Shown here in pieces: positions 9,066-16,495 of a stretch of DNA of 37,021 bases (position 1 is its first letter; every line of letters starts with the position of its first letter). The notes beneath the pieces were generated by a model. It was not told where the DNA came from. It did not search any database and worked only from the letters and a program-made list of their open reading frames with translations. A program made the position numbers and the translations under genes. The DNA is from DHVE2 group archaeon (GTDB taxonomy: Archaea; Thermoplasmatota; Thermoplasmata; Thermoplasmatales; Aciduliprofundaceae): NCBI GenBank assembly GCA_015522955.1, contig WALG01000111.1, forward strand, positions 1-37,021, in the 5' to 3' direction.

Positions 9066-10098
9066 GTTTGTAGTAAAGTAGAGGATGGCTCATCCATTCC
9101 TTCATACATAGTTTATCCTTGGCAATATCACGAACACATAACCCATAGGCCCGCAAGGTCTCACATTTGGGTACCGAGTACTCTTTACCCGATATTTTTC
9201 CTGTTATGTGGGCAATCTGGTATTTTGTCATATCCTCCCTGAAATCCGGTACTGTGGAGAATATTTTAAGTATTTCATCATTTTTTAGTCCTATTTTATG
9301 CAAAAATGTCACCAGATAGAATCTTGCTTGATGTGGCAGGTTCATTCCCTCCTTCAACTGATTCAAAATACTCTGGATACATGGGGGGAATGCCCTTGGT
9401 TCTACAGAACCCAGAGTTGCAGGGGAATATGAGGCTATGAACTCATTCTTTATCTCCCTGACTTTTTTTATCTCCTCCTCAAAATACTTCTTTAGCAAGG
9501 AAGCATCATTTTTTCTATCTTCAATCTCTCTTACGAATTTCTGAACAAAAGCCTCTCTTATGAGTTTTATAAAGATTTCTCTGCTTACGGGAATCCATCC
9601 CTGCAGCAGTGGCTGGTTTAAAAGTCTGAAATTCTCACCACTCAATCTAGATGCATATCTAACAAAATCTGTGAAATGAGTTAGTCGAAAAACCAGATAA
9701 TTGCGATGCTGGAGATGCATTTCACTAATTTCTTTTGAAGGTTTTTTAAATTTTATTCTGAATGCATTTGCTACAATCTCTACAATCTCATCGTTCTCTC
9801 CAAGGAGATGCTCCTCTATTTTATCCCGCATGCGATTTGCAAATCTCTGTGTTATTATGGGATCCTGAAGAGCGATGAGAAATAATTTTGCCACATGATA
9901 GGCCAGGAGTTTGGTGAATGGCTCAGTAACATACATTGTATCTTCTTCTTTAAATGCATTGAAAACCATAGATAATCCCAACGTTTTTGCCTCCCCGTAC
10001 TGCGAGGAGTTTAGAAGTTCCTCTATTGATATATTACCAACATATTCTCTGATTTCTGGTAGAAAAGGATATCTTGCAAGCATGGAAATATCGGGCAT
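9016..10098 (-). CDS. priL: DNA primase large subunit (Fe-S)
   Basis: PriL partners the catalytic PriS subunit to make RNA/DNA primers for replication. The 360-residue product has the four cysteines expected to hold the C-terminal [4Fe-4S] cluster: Cys240 (PPC), Cys312 (PKC), Cys321 (GLC) and Cys331 (KLC). A helical N-terminal domain precedes them. The ATG at 10098 lies 5 nt past the mature end of tRNA-His; the alternative Met at 10083 is also possible. The open frame extends upstream into the tRNA, but that part (Pro/Gly-rich) is clearly tRNA sequence. There is no room for a separate promoter, so priL is probably read from the tRNA promoter. The 3' end overlaps the opposing lipid gene by 50 bp. 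Confidence 0.92.
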   Translation of the reverse strand: MPDISMLARYPFLPEIREYVGNISIEELLNSSQYGEAKTLGLSMVFNAFKEEDTMYVTEPFTKLLAYHVAKLFLIALQDPIITQRFANRMRDKIEEHLLGENDEIVEIVANAFRIKFKKPSKEISEMHLQHRNYLVFRLTHFTDFVRYASRLSGENFRLLNQPLLQGWIPVSREIFIKLIREAFVQKFVREIEDRKNDASLLKKYFEEEIKKVREIKNEFIASYSPATLGSVEPRAFPPCIQSILNQLKEGMNLPHQARFYLVTFLHKIGLKNDEILKIFSTVPDFREDMTKYQIAHITGKISGKEYSVPKCETLRAYGLCVRDIAKDKLCMKEWMSHPLLYYKLRKEYFSKHSKSSEGQ

Positions 10099-10103
10099 CT
10101 CAG

Positions 10104-10231
10104 GGCCGGGGCCGGGATTTGAACCCGGGTCAAGGGATTGCCGCAACCCCCCTTTCTTTCCGGCTAAAGCCGCTTCCTTTAGAAAGGGGCTTCTCCACAG
10201 TCCCCTAGGATAGCCCCTACCCTACCCCGGC
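10104..10231 (-). tRNA. tRNA-His (GUG) with a 56-nt intron
   Basis: On the minus strand the acceptor stem GCCGGGG (10225-10231) pairs with CCCCGGC (10105-10111). The T-arm has five pairs around the loop TTCAAAT (10117-10123). The anticodon stem GGGGA/TCCCT carries anticodon GTG at 10196-10198. Identity as histidine is confirmed by a genome-encoded G at position -1 (10232) and C at position 73 (10104). CCA is not encoded. The gene is interrupted at the canonical 37/38 position. Proline and tryptophan were considered and fail on the anticodon and on the G-1/C73 pair. Confidence 0.93.
10139..10194 (-). other. tRNA-His intron with bulge-helix-bulge splice sites
   Basis: The 56-nt intron sits between positions 37 and 38. 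The splice sites fit the archaeal bulge-helix-bulge rule. A 3-nt bulge GGA is cut after GG and a 3-nt bulge CAA after CA. They are separated by a 4-bp helix (CTGT with GCGG, two G-U pairs) and stacked on the anticodon stem. The intron can fold internally, with a CGGC-TTTA-GCCG hairpin and a CCTTT/AAAGG hairpin. The tRNA splicing endonuclease is expected to remove it. Confidence 0.85.
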
Positions 10232-10260
10232 CATGCGTATGTAAGAAGTGAAAGGATACG

Positions 10261-10271
10261 TAATACATAAA
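10261..10271 (-). promoter_or_regulatory. Probable TATA box of tRNA-His (and priL)
   Basis: Read on the minus strand, TTTATGTATTA lies about 30-38 nt before the tRNA 5' end, so transcription would begin a few bases upstream of G-1. It is back to back with the pycB promoter. Confidence 0.4.
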
Positions 10272-10292
10272 TTTTTTTAGATTTTCCGCCCT

Positions 10293-10302
10293 AAAATATT
10301 TT
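10293..10302 (+). promoter_or_regulatory. TATA box of the carboxyltransferase gene
   Basis: AAAATATTTT is centred about 29 nt before the ATG at 10327, and no Shine-Dalgarno precedes that codon, so the message is probably leaderless. Confidence 0.45.
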
Positions 10303-10326
10303 TACCATGCTGCCATTTCATCCGTT

Positions 10327-11754
10327 ATGGTCAAGGTTACAGATACTACGCTGCGTGATGGACATCAAAGTTTATTTGCAACGAGGATGCGCACTAAGGA
10401 TATGGTTCCCATAGCGGAGGCAATGGATGAGATGGGATTTTTCTCTCTTGAAGTATGGGGAGGTGCAACATTCGACTCTGCCATGCGCTTTCTTAATGAG
10501 AATCCGTGGGATAGGCCAAGAACTTTGAAAAAATATATAAAAAATACACCCCTGCAAATGCTTCTACGGGGACAGAATCTTGTTGGCTATAGACACTATC
10601 CCGATGACGTTGTGGAAAAATTTGTTTTCAAGGCTGTGGAAGCAGGTATTGATATATTTCGTATATTTGATGCTCTTAACGATATAAGAAATATGCAAAC
10701 TGCAATAAAGGCTGTTAAAAAAGCCGGGGCGCATGCCCAGGGTGCTGTGGTTTATACAATAAGTCCCATTCACACGCTGGAGAGTTTTGTGAGCATGGCA
10801 AAGAAACTGGAGAAATTGGGTGTGGATTCCATATGCATCAAGGACATGGCCGGACTGATGAGTCCGACAGTTGCGTATAAACTTGTAAAGATGATGAAAA
10901 AGGAAGTAAGTGTGCCTATTGACTTGCACACCCACAGCACAGTAGGCTGGGCACCTGTTACCTATATGAAGGCAGTTGAGGCTGGGGTGGATATAATAGA
11001 CACTGCCATGTCTCCTTTCGGGTTTGGAACCTCACAGCCTGCAACGGAGAGTATGGTGGCAGTGTTCAAAGGCACACCCTATGATACTGGGATGGATCTT
11101 AAAAAACTGGAGAAAATAGCAAAATATTTCAGGAATGTGGAGAAAAAACTGAGAAAGTATACAAGAATGGAGATGCGCATTGCGGATACACGGGTTTTAA
11201 TATATCAAGTTCCCGGAGGAATGCTTTCAAATCTCTATAATCAGTTGAAAGAGATGAATGCGGAGGATAAGATTGAAGAAGTGCTTGCGGAGGTCCCGCG
11301 GGTCCGGGAGGAAGTGGGCTATCCACCACTTGTAACACCTTTAAGCCAGATAGTGGGTACCCAGGCTGTTATGAACGTTATCTCTGGTGAGAGATGGAAG
11401 ATGGTTACAAAGGAGATGAAAAACTATATCAAGGGACTCTATGGCAAGCCTCCTGGAGAGATAAAGGAAGAAATAAGAAAGAAAGTTCTGAGTGATGAAG
11501 AACCTATAACGGTGAGACCTGCAGACCTGCTTAAGCCTGAATTTGAGAAACTGAAGAAAGAGATTGGAAATCTGGCAGATGGTGAGGAAGATGTGCTTTC
11601 CTATGCCCTATTCCCCGATGTGGCCCGCAAGTTTCTAATGCGTAAAAAAGGATTGCTTAACGAAGTACCTTCACCTCCCACGGAAGGAAAGAAGTACAAG
11701 ATATGGATCAACGGAGAGGAGTATTTTGTGAATGTGGAAGAGGTGAGAAATTGA
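10327..11754 (+). CDS. pycB: Biotin-dependent carboxyltransferase subunit (pyruvate carboxylase B / oxaloacetate decarboxylase alpha type)
   Basis: The 475-residue protein is the TIM-barrel carboxyltransferase that moves CO2 between carboxybiotin and pyruvate/oxaloacetate. Visible motifs are TDTTLRDGHQS at 5-15, the active-site lysine Lys172 in CIKDMAGL, and the metal-binding His201 and His203 in LHTHS. The post-barrel (PYC_OADA) domain follows. Usual full-length members continue into a biotin-carrier domain with a biotinylated MKM motif. This one stops just after the first strand-like segment (KYKIWINGEEY), so the biotin carrier must be a separate protein. Whether it works as carboxylase or as decarboxylase cannot be told from this gene. 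No biotin carboxylase subunit is nearby. Confidence 0.88.
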   Translation: MVKVTDTTLRDGHQSLFATRMRTKDMVPIAEAMDEMGFFSLEVWGGATFDSAMRFLNENPWDRPRTLKKYIKNTPLQMLLRGQNLVGYRHYPDDVVEKFVFKAVEAGIDIFRIFDALNDIRNMQTAIKAVKKAGAHAQGAVVYTISPIHTLESFVSMAKKLEKLGVDSICIKDMAGLMSPTVAYKLVKMMKKEVSVPIDLHTHSTVGWAPVTYMKAVEAGVDIIDTAMSPFGFGTSQPATESMVAVFKGTPYDTGMDLKKLEKIAKYFRNVEKKLRKYTRMEMRIADTRVLIYQVPGGMLSNLYNQLKEMNAEDKIEEVLAEVPRVREEVGYPPLVTPLSQIVGTQAVMNVISGERWKMVTKEMKNYIKGLYGKPPGEIKEEIRKKVLSDEEPITVRPADLLKPEFEKLKKEIGNLADGEEDVLSYALFPDVARKFLMRKKGLLNEVPSPPTEGKKYKIWINGEEYFVNVEEVRN

Positions 11755-11762
11755 GGAGGTAC

Positions 11763-12443
11763 ATGTACTCTCCATTTCACTACGCTTTTCTCTTTTTTTA
11801 TACCACAATATTTTTCATATTCTCGATTTTCTATCTTATGGGCATACCCTTTGCCTTTGCCAGACTAGGTATCCCTCCATCTGTAGGATTTTTTCTATTC
11901 TGGTTCGCTCTACTTGGCAGTTTCGTGAACATACCTGTGTCACAATTGAGAAACAAAGTTCCCATGATAAGAGAGTCATACGTAGATTTTTGGGGTTTGC
12001 GATACAGGGTGCCAAGTGTAAAATATACCCACACTGTGCTGGCTGTAAATCTTGGTGGTGCCGTGGTTCCCGTACTTCTCTCACTCCTCATTTTTATCGC
12101 AGTGATGATCCATGGTGAATTTATACTTTTACTCAAAAGCGTAATAGGCATTACAATAGTTACACTCCTCGCATTTCTCTTTGCTAAACCAATAAAGGGG
12201 ATAGGCATAGCCATGCCTGCATTCATACCACCCATAGTTGCCGCCTTAATTGCCATATTTATTGCGCCCGAGGCTCCCGCAATAGTGGCCTATGTATCTG
12301 GAACATTGGGTACATTGATAGGTGCGGATTTACTGCATCTAAGGGATATAGAGAATCTGGGTGCACCTGTGGCAAGCATTGGAGGCGCAGGCACATTTGA
12401 TGGTATATTCTTATCAGGAATAATAGCAGTGCTTCTTGTATAA
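11763..12443 (+). CDS. Integral membrane protein, DUF1614-like
   Basis: The 226-residue protein is almost wholly hydrophobic, with roughly six to seven predicted membrane helices. It has a central polar stretch around RESYVDFWGLRYRVP and a conserved-looking C-terminal part with DLLHLRD and SIGGAGTFDG. It resembles the DUF1614 family of uncharacterised archaeal and bacterial membrane proteins, recognised from memory only. The ATG at 11763 follows GAGGAGGT at close spacing. It lies 8 nt after pycB, so the two are probably co-transcribed. No function is known; transport of a substrate or product of the carboxyltransferase would be speculation. Confidence 0.7.
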   Translation: MYSPFHYAFLFFYTTIFFIFSIFYLMGIPFAFARLGIPPSVGFFLFWFALLGSFVNIPVSQLRNKVPMIRESYVDFWGLRYRVPSVKYTHTVLAVNLGGAVVPVLLSLLIFIAVMIHGEFILLLKSVIGITIVTLLAFLFAKPIKGIGIAMPAFIPPIVAALIAIFIAPEAPAIVAYVSGTLGTLIGADLLHLRDIENLGAPVASIGGAGTFDGIFLSGIIAVLLV

Positions 12444-12454
12444 AAAATAAAAAA
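12444..12454 (-). terminator. T-rich terminator of the CBS-tldD-pmbA operon
   Basis: Read on the minus strand, TTTTTTATTTT directly follows the pmbA stop codon. It sits in the 11-bp gap between two convergent genes and is T-rich only in the minus direction. Confidence 0.5.
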
Positions 12455-13756
12455 TCAGAGGGTGGAGCGAGTAATATTTACATCGTTCACAAGCACATAG
12501 GGCAGATAAGAGGGTAGAACCTCATCCCACCATTTCACTTTCTCTCTCTCTTTGCTCACTTCTGCAATGCTGGAGAATAAATGCACCATGTTCTCAGTGA
12601 CTCTTATCCCTTTCCATGATTCTACAATTTCGCCATTTTTCACGTAGAATATTCCATCTCTAGGTATGGTTGAGAAATCACCGTTGCGATAATCTTGGAA
12701 CCTCGTGTACCAGAGATTCACAATGTAAAGTCCCTCTTCAATTTCGCTTAGCAGGTCCTCGTAACTTTTTGTTCCTGACTCCATAACAGGCTGCCAGGCA
12801 TGAGGTCTCACAATACCCGCATTTCCCGTGGTCTTCGCTTTGAATTTCTGTGCGGTAGAGTAGTTGTGAAGATAATTTTTCACAATGCCACTTTCCACTA
12901 TGGGAGTTTTTTGTGTTGCAGTAGCCTCTTCATCAAATATTCTGTAGCCGGTGGAGAAAAATGTGGGATCGTCATAGAGAGTAAATTTTTCAGAGAATGT
13001 TTTCTTTCCTATCTTTCCAGCAAAGAAACTCATGCCACTGTCCACCATGAACGCAGAGGCAAGCCACATGCTGTAAGAAACCAGAGAACCAAAGGCCAAG
13101 GGATGGAAGAGAACCTTAAATTTTCCTTCTCTGCCATCTCTAGGCTTGTCTCCTATGGACGCTATCACTCCTGCTTTCTCTCCAATCTCTCTTACATTTT
13201 CCAGTTCTTTTGAAATGGCGGTGGTTATAGCCTCCTGCCCCACATTTCTGTACTGATTGAACGCTCTGATTACCACATCTATATTGGCAACCTCATCCCT
13301 CGCATAATTGTAATTTGTGGCAATCTCCCGTTTAACATGGTCACGGTATACCACACCTGCTGCACGGAGCGCACCCTTATCGATGGCTCCATCAATAACC
13401 TCACTTGCTAGGTTCTCAAGGTCAAGTTCCAAGATATCTCTATCAATTCTACTCTTGCTATAACCCTGCTTCTCAGGATTTATGCCGTAAAAATCCTCAT
13501 TGGGTGGCAGATTTGGAAGAAGTTTTATATATTTCTCAATTTGAGATTCCGCATTGTTGAGATCTTTGATAGTTGTAAGAAACACATGCTTTCCCTTAGA
13601 AAGGAAAACATCAATCTGGCTCTCCAGCCATGCCTTGGAGATGTCAATATCATTATTTGAGAACCTGACCTGTCGTTTGTTTCTCTCCACAAGCATGAGG
13701 GCAGCCTCATCGACGCCCATTTTCAATACTTTGTTCAGCAATTTTTCAAGATCCAT
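12455..13756 (-). CDS. pmbA: PmbA/TldE-type subunit of the TldD/TldE metalloprotease
   Basis: The 433-residue protein belongs to the TldD/PmbA family but lacks the HExxxH metal motif, which marks it as the non-catalytic partner (TldE/PmbA). In the heterodimer it forms half of the chamber in which unfolded peptides are cleaved; the pair is known for microcin B17 maturation and CcdA decay in bacteria. The ATG at 13756 follows a clear GAGGTGAT and lies 5 nt after the tldD stop codon. Upstream in-frame codons would run back into tldD without their own ribosome site. Translational coupling with tldD is likely. Confidence 0.9.
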   Translation of the reverse strand: MDLEKLLNKVLKMGVDEAALMLVERNKRQVRFSNNDIDISKAWLESQIDVFLSKGKHVFLTTIKDLNNAESQIEKYIKLLPNLPPNEDFYGINPEKQGYSKSRIDRDILELDLENLASEVIDGAIDKGALRAAGVVYRDHVKREIATNYNYARDEVANIDVVIRAFNQYRNVGQEAITTAISKELENVREIGEKAGVIASIGDKPRDGREGKFKVLFHPLAFGSLVSYSMWLASAFMVDSGMSFFAGKIGKKTFSEKFTLYDDPTFFSTGYRIFDEEATATQKTPIVESGIVKNYLHNYSTAQKFKAKTTGNAGIVRPHAWQPVMESGTKSYEDLLSEIEEGLYIVNLWYTRFQDYRNGDFSTIPRDGIFYVKNGEIVESWKGIRVTENMVHLFSSIAEVSKEREKVKWWDEVLPSYLPYVLVNDVNITRSTL

Positions 13757-13761
13757 AAAAA

Positions 13762-15126
13762 TCACCTCAGTTTCACATTTCGCAGTCGAAGATGCGGTCC
13801 ACCCATCCATACATCCACACCCTGCATTGGGTCACCCTTTCCACAGGTGCCTGCAAAGAATTCAAGGTCTTTGGCAACCGCATCCACGCTGCTATAGAAC
13901 CCTGGAGTAGTTATCTCCAGCACGGGTCTTCTCACAGGCTCTGCAATCTCTCCATTCTTGATTAGATATGCCTCTCTGCCTACGTATTTCTGATTATAGC
14001 GAATATCATCAATGTTCCACTCCGTGAAACTCTTCATATAAATCCCATTTTTAACGTCCTCGAATAGTTCCTCCTCAGTATAGTCTCCAGGTTCGAAGAA
14101 TGTAGTGCTCATCCTCACTATTGGCTCGCGGTTCCACCAAGAGGAGCGGGCAGCACCATTGCTTCTCAGTTTCATTTTACCTGCACTTTCTCTGTTTTGC
14201 AGGAACTCGTTAATCTTCCCCTCTTTGTAAAGGTATCTCCTTCTTGCAGGCACACCTTCCTCATCATATTTATAGTATCCAAAACTGTTTGGCACTGTGG
14301 GGTCATCCACAACGTTAACCACGGGACTTCCAATTTTCTCTCCTATCTTCTCAGGGGTTATAAAACTCTCTCCCGCCTGGGCCGCTTCTCTACCCAGAAT
14401 TCTGTCTGCCTCACTTGGATGTCCGCACGACTCGTGAGCAACTATGCCCGCAACCTCAGGACCTACGATTAGATCAAAGATACCTTCGGGAGATTTTTTA
14501 GCCTTTACCACAGAGCGTAGATTTTTTTCTTCTTGAGGAAGAATCTCAAACATATCCCACATATCAAATACCTCATAGCCTCCGGTTATTCCATACTGTC
14601 TGTATCCCTGCTCAAAACTTCCATTTTCCATCACACCCATCATGTAAAAGTACTCTACTCTGGGAATCCTTGCTTTTATATGCGTACCTTCAGAGTTCAT
14701 ATACTCCTTCTCTATAATTTTATCTCTTATGGATTGCATCTTCATCTGTGCACTCAATTTTTTTTCAATATCAAGTAGCAACTGGGTTCTCTCTTCAAGA
14801 CTTATATCTTCAATTTTTTTCTTCTCCTCAACACTCCAGAAATCTTCGTAACTCTTTTCTTCGGAGAAAGAAATACTATTCTTTCTCACCTTAGAGAGTT
14901 TGAGTGCGATTCTCGCAGCATCTTTGAGTTTATCCACATCGTTTGTGGCTGCAAATCCTATTCCCTCATTTACCACTCTCACGGCAAACCCGTGCTCCTC
15001 AGAGGAGGTAATCCCATTAACAACCCCATTTTTCACCACGACCTCGTTGCTTTTTATTTTCATAAATCTTATCTCGGCAAATTTTGCCTCTATCTTATCC
15101 AGAACATTTTTCATAATATCCTCCAT
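13762..15126 (-). CDS. tldD: TldD metalloprotease catalytic subunit
   Basis: The 454-residue protein carries the TldD zinc motif HESCGH (His231, Glu232, His236) and the C-terminal GTCGKGDP segment whose Cys is the further metal ligand in the E. coli enzyme. It is the catalytic half of the TldD/PmbA peptidase, a cytoplasmic enzyme that degrades short unfolded peptides. The ATG at 15126 follows GAGGTGAT at good spacing. A second ATG at 15114 is preceded by GGAG but gives a shorter N-terminus. It lies between the CBS gene (9 nt upstream) and pmbA in one operon. Confidence 0.94.
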   Translation of the reverse strand: MEDIMKNVLDKIEAKFAEIRFMKIKSNEVVVKNGVVNGITSSEEHGFAVRVVNEGIGFAATNDVDKLKDAARIALKLSKVRKNSISFSEEKSYEDFWSVEEKKKIEDISLEERTQLLLDIEKKLSAQMKMQSIRDKIIEKEYMNSEGTHIKARIPRVEYFYMMGVMENGSFEQGYRQYGITGGYEVFDMWDMFEILPQEEKNLRSVVKAKKSPEGIFDLIVGPEVAGIVAHESCGHPSEADRILGREAAQAGESFITPEKIGEKIGSPVVNVVDDPTVPNSFGYYKYDEEGVPARRRYLYKEGKINEFLQNRESAGKMKLRSNGAARSSWWNREPIVRMSTTFFEPGDYTEEELFEDVKNGIYMKSFTEWNIDDIRYNQKYVGREAYLIKNGEIAEPVRRPVLEITTPGFYSSVDAVAKDLEFFAGTCGKGDPMQGVDVWMGGPHLRLRNVKLR

Positions 15127-15135
15127 AACATCACC

Positions 15136-16278
15136 TCAGAGCACCTCTCTCCTAAATTCAAGCAGTTTTTCATGCTCTTTCTTCACATTCTTCTCGAGAA
15201 TATCCAGGACCTCGCGAAATGCACGATACAGGTTCCAGTCATAGGATTTTGCAAAAAACATCTTTTTATCAGTGGTTAATCTTGCTCTTACACTGTACTT
15301 TGTCTCTTTACCGCTTATGTGGTGTACCTCCACATGGAATGTGAGCAGTCTGGGTCTGAATTCTCTGAACCTGTTAATCTTATTTAGATACTCCTCCGCC
15401 ATCTCGTAGATTGTGAGATAAGGCTCCGAATCTTCTATCTCCAATCCTGTTATCTGAACAAGCACTCCCTCCTGCTTGCTCTCTTTGAGCACTGCCTCAA
15501 TCACATCTTTCTGAGATATTATTCCAATGGGTTGTATATTTTTGTCCACAACTACGCAGATGTGAGAATGAAATTCAATCATCTTCTCTACAGCATCTTT
15601 GAGATATGAGTTCTCATCAACATATATGGGTGGAGCCATGATGTCTTTAACAAGAGTTACACTTTTCTCTTTCTCACCCACAACCTCGCCCATGCTGGGC
15701 CTGTTTTTCTCTTTCCAAAGTATATCGGCTATATCCTTCATATGTATAGTACCACTCAGTTTTCTGTGCTCGTCCACCACGGGGACGCTCATCTCACCAA
15801 GTCTTCGCATTACATCCACTGCATATTCTACAGGAGAATCCTCTTCTACAACAACAGGGTCACTGCTCATAACCTCAACTACAGGTATATTGGCCACGCC
15901 TTTCATCTTTGGAATCATTCTTATTATATCTGTGCGAGAGACTATGCCCACAACTTTGTCCTTCTCCACCACGGGCAAAGAGCGATATCCAGTCTCGAGG
16001 AGAAGTTTAACAGTATCTCCAAGTGTGCTATCTCTGCTCAATATTGGAGGCTTGACCATAATAGTCTCAACTCGGGCCGAGAGGGGTAGGTTCTTCCTCC
16101 GTATCAGCGTTCGGTAATTCACAAGCCCTACAAGTTCATTCTTCTCATTCACCACTGGAAGTTCATGGAACCCATACTCTTTGAGTTTGCTGATAATCCT
16201 AGAGATGGGCTCACCGATCCTTGCAGATACAACATCTCTGGTCATAACCTCTTCCACTTTTATTGTTTCTGGACACAT
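15136..16278 (-). CDS. Four-CBS-domain protein with HPF-like C-terminal domain
   Basis: The 380-residue protein has four CBS motifs (about 8-62, 70-124, 133-188 and 209-266), which normally form two adenine-nucleotide-sensing Bateman modules. The C-terminal region (about 285-372) resembles the ribosome hibernation factor (HPF/S30AE) fold: a strand pair with VRARLTTDKKMFFAKS, followed by a helix containing DWNLYRAFREVLDILEKN. The likely role is binding the ribosome in response to adenylate energy state; this is inference. The start has a good GAGGTGAT 5 nt before the ATG. It is the first gene of the operon with tldD and pmbA, linking translation control to peptide turnover. Confidence 0.75.
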   Translation of the reverse strand: MCPETIKVEEVMTRDVVSARIGEPISRIISKLKEYGFHELPVVNEKNELVGLVNYRTLIRRKNLPLSARVETIMVKPPILSRDSTLGDTVKLLLETGYRSLPVVEKDKVVGIVSRTDIIRMIPKMKGVANIPVVEVMSSDPVVVEEDSPVEYAVDVMRRLGEMSVPVVDEHRKLSGTIHMKDIADILWKEKNRPSMGEVVGEKEKSVTLVKDIMAPPIYVDENSYLKDAVEKMIEFHSHICVVVDKNIQPIGIISQKDVIEAVLKESKQEGVLVQITGLEIEDSEPYLTIYEMAEEYLNKINRFREFRPRLLTFHVEVHHISGKETKYSVRARLTTDKKMFFAKSYDWNLYRAFREVLDILEKNVKKEHEKLLEFRREVL

Positions 16279-16313
16279 TACAAATCACCTCTTGCGGGAT
16301 CAGAAATCCCTTC

Positions 16314-16322
16314 TCATATACC
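16314..16322 (-). promoter_or_regulatory. TATA box of the CBS-tldD-pmbA operon, with a palindrome at the start site
   Basis: On the minus strand GGTATATGA lies about 40 nt before the ATG at 16278. Transcription should start near 16291, leaving a short leader with GAGGTGAT. Between TATA box and start site (16296-16310) is the interrupted palindrome GGGAT-N5-ATCCC, a possible repressor site. Confidence 0.4.
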
Positions 16323-16419
16323 CTATGAATTTGTGGAAAATAAAACTTTCTCTCTCTGTACTGTATAAGATATTACTCATCCTAGGTTGGATACTGAAAA
16401 CGTAAATCGCAGATTAAGA

Positions 16420-16432
16420 TTCGAAATTCGAA
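16420..16432. repeat. Tandem TTCGAA palindromes upstream of the mbs promoter
   Basis: TTCGAA occurs twice, separated by one A, ending about 10 bp before the mbs TATA box. Each copy is itself a palindrome. The position fits an activator or other DNA-binding protein acting on the 13-gene operon. Confidence 0.4.
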
Positions 16433-16441
16433 CAATTAAGG

Positions 16442-16453
16442 TTAAATATATAA
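16442..16453 (+). promoter_or_regulatory. TATA box of the mbs operon
   Basis: TTAAATATATAA is a strong archaeal TATA element. Transcription would start near 16473, giving a leader of about 20 nt that carries GGTGAT (16486-16491) just before the TTG at 16496. Confidence 0.55.
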
Positions 16454-16495
16454 CTGCAGATTACGGGCCAGAAACCTACAAAGAAGGTGATATCT

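Noticed and set aside
10099..10146. Upstream extension of priL (16 more residues)
   Set aside because: These codons are the tRNA-His T-arm and acceptor stem; the Pro/Gly-rich peptide is an artefact.
9911..10213. A 100-codon plus-strand frame crossing priL and tRNA-His
   Set aside because: It runs antisense through a tRNA and has no family resemblance.
10104..10231. tRNA-Pro or intron-containing tRNA-Trp
   Set aside because: Correct folding gives anticodon GUG, and G-1 with C73 are histidine identity elements.
15599..16117. A 172-codon plus-strand frame
   Set aside because: It is antisense to the CBS gene, has a low-complexity Ser/Thr/Ile composition and no ribosome site; it is a shadow of the real gene.
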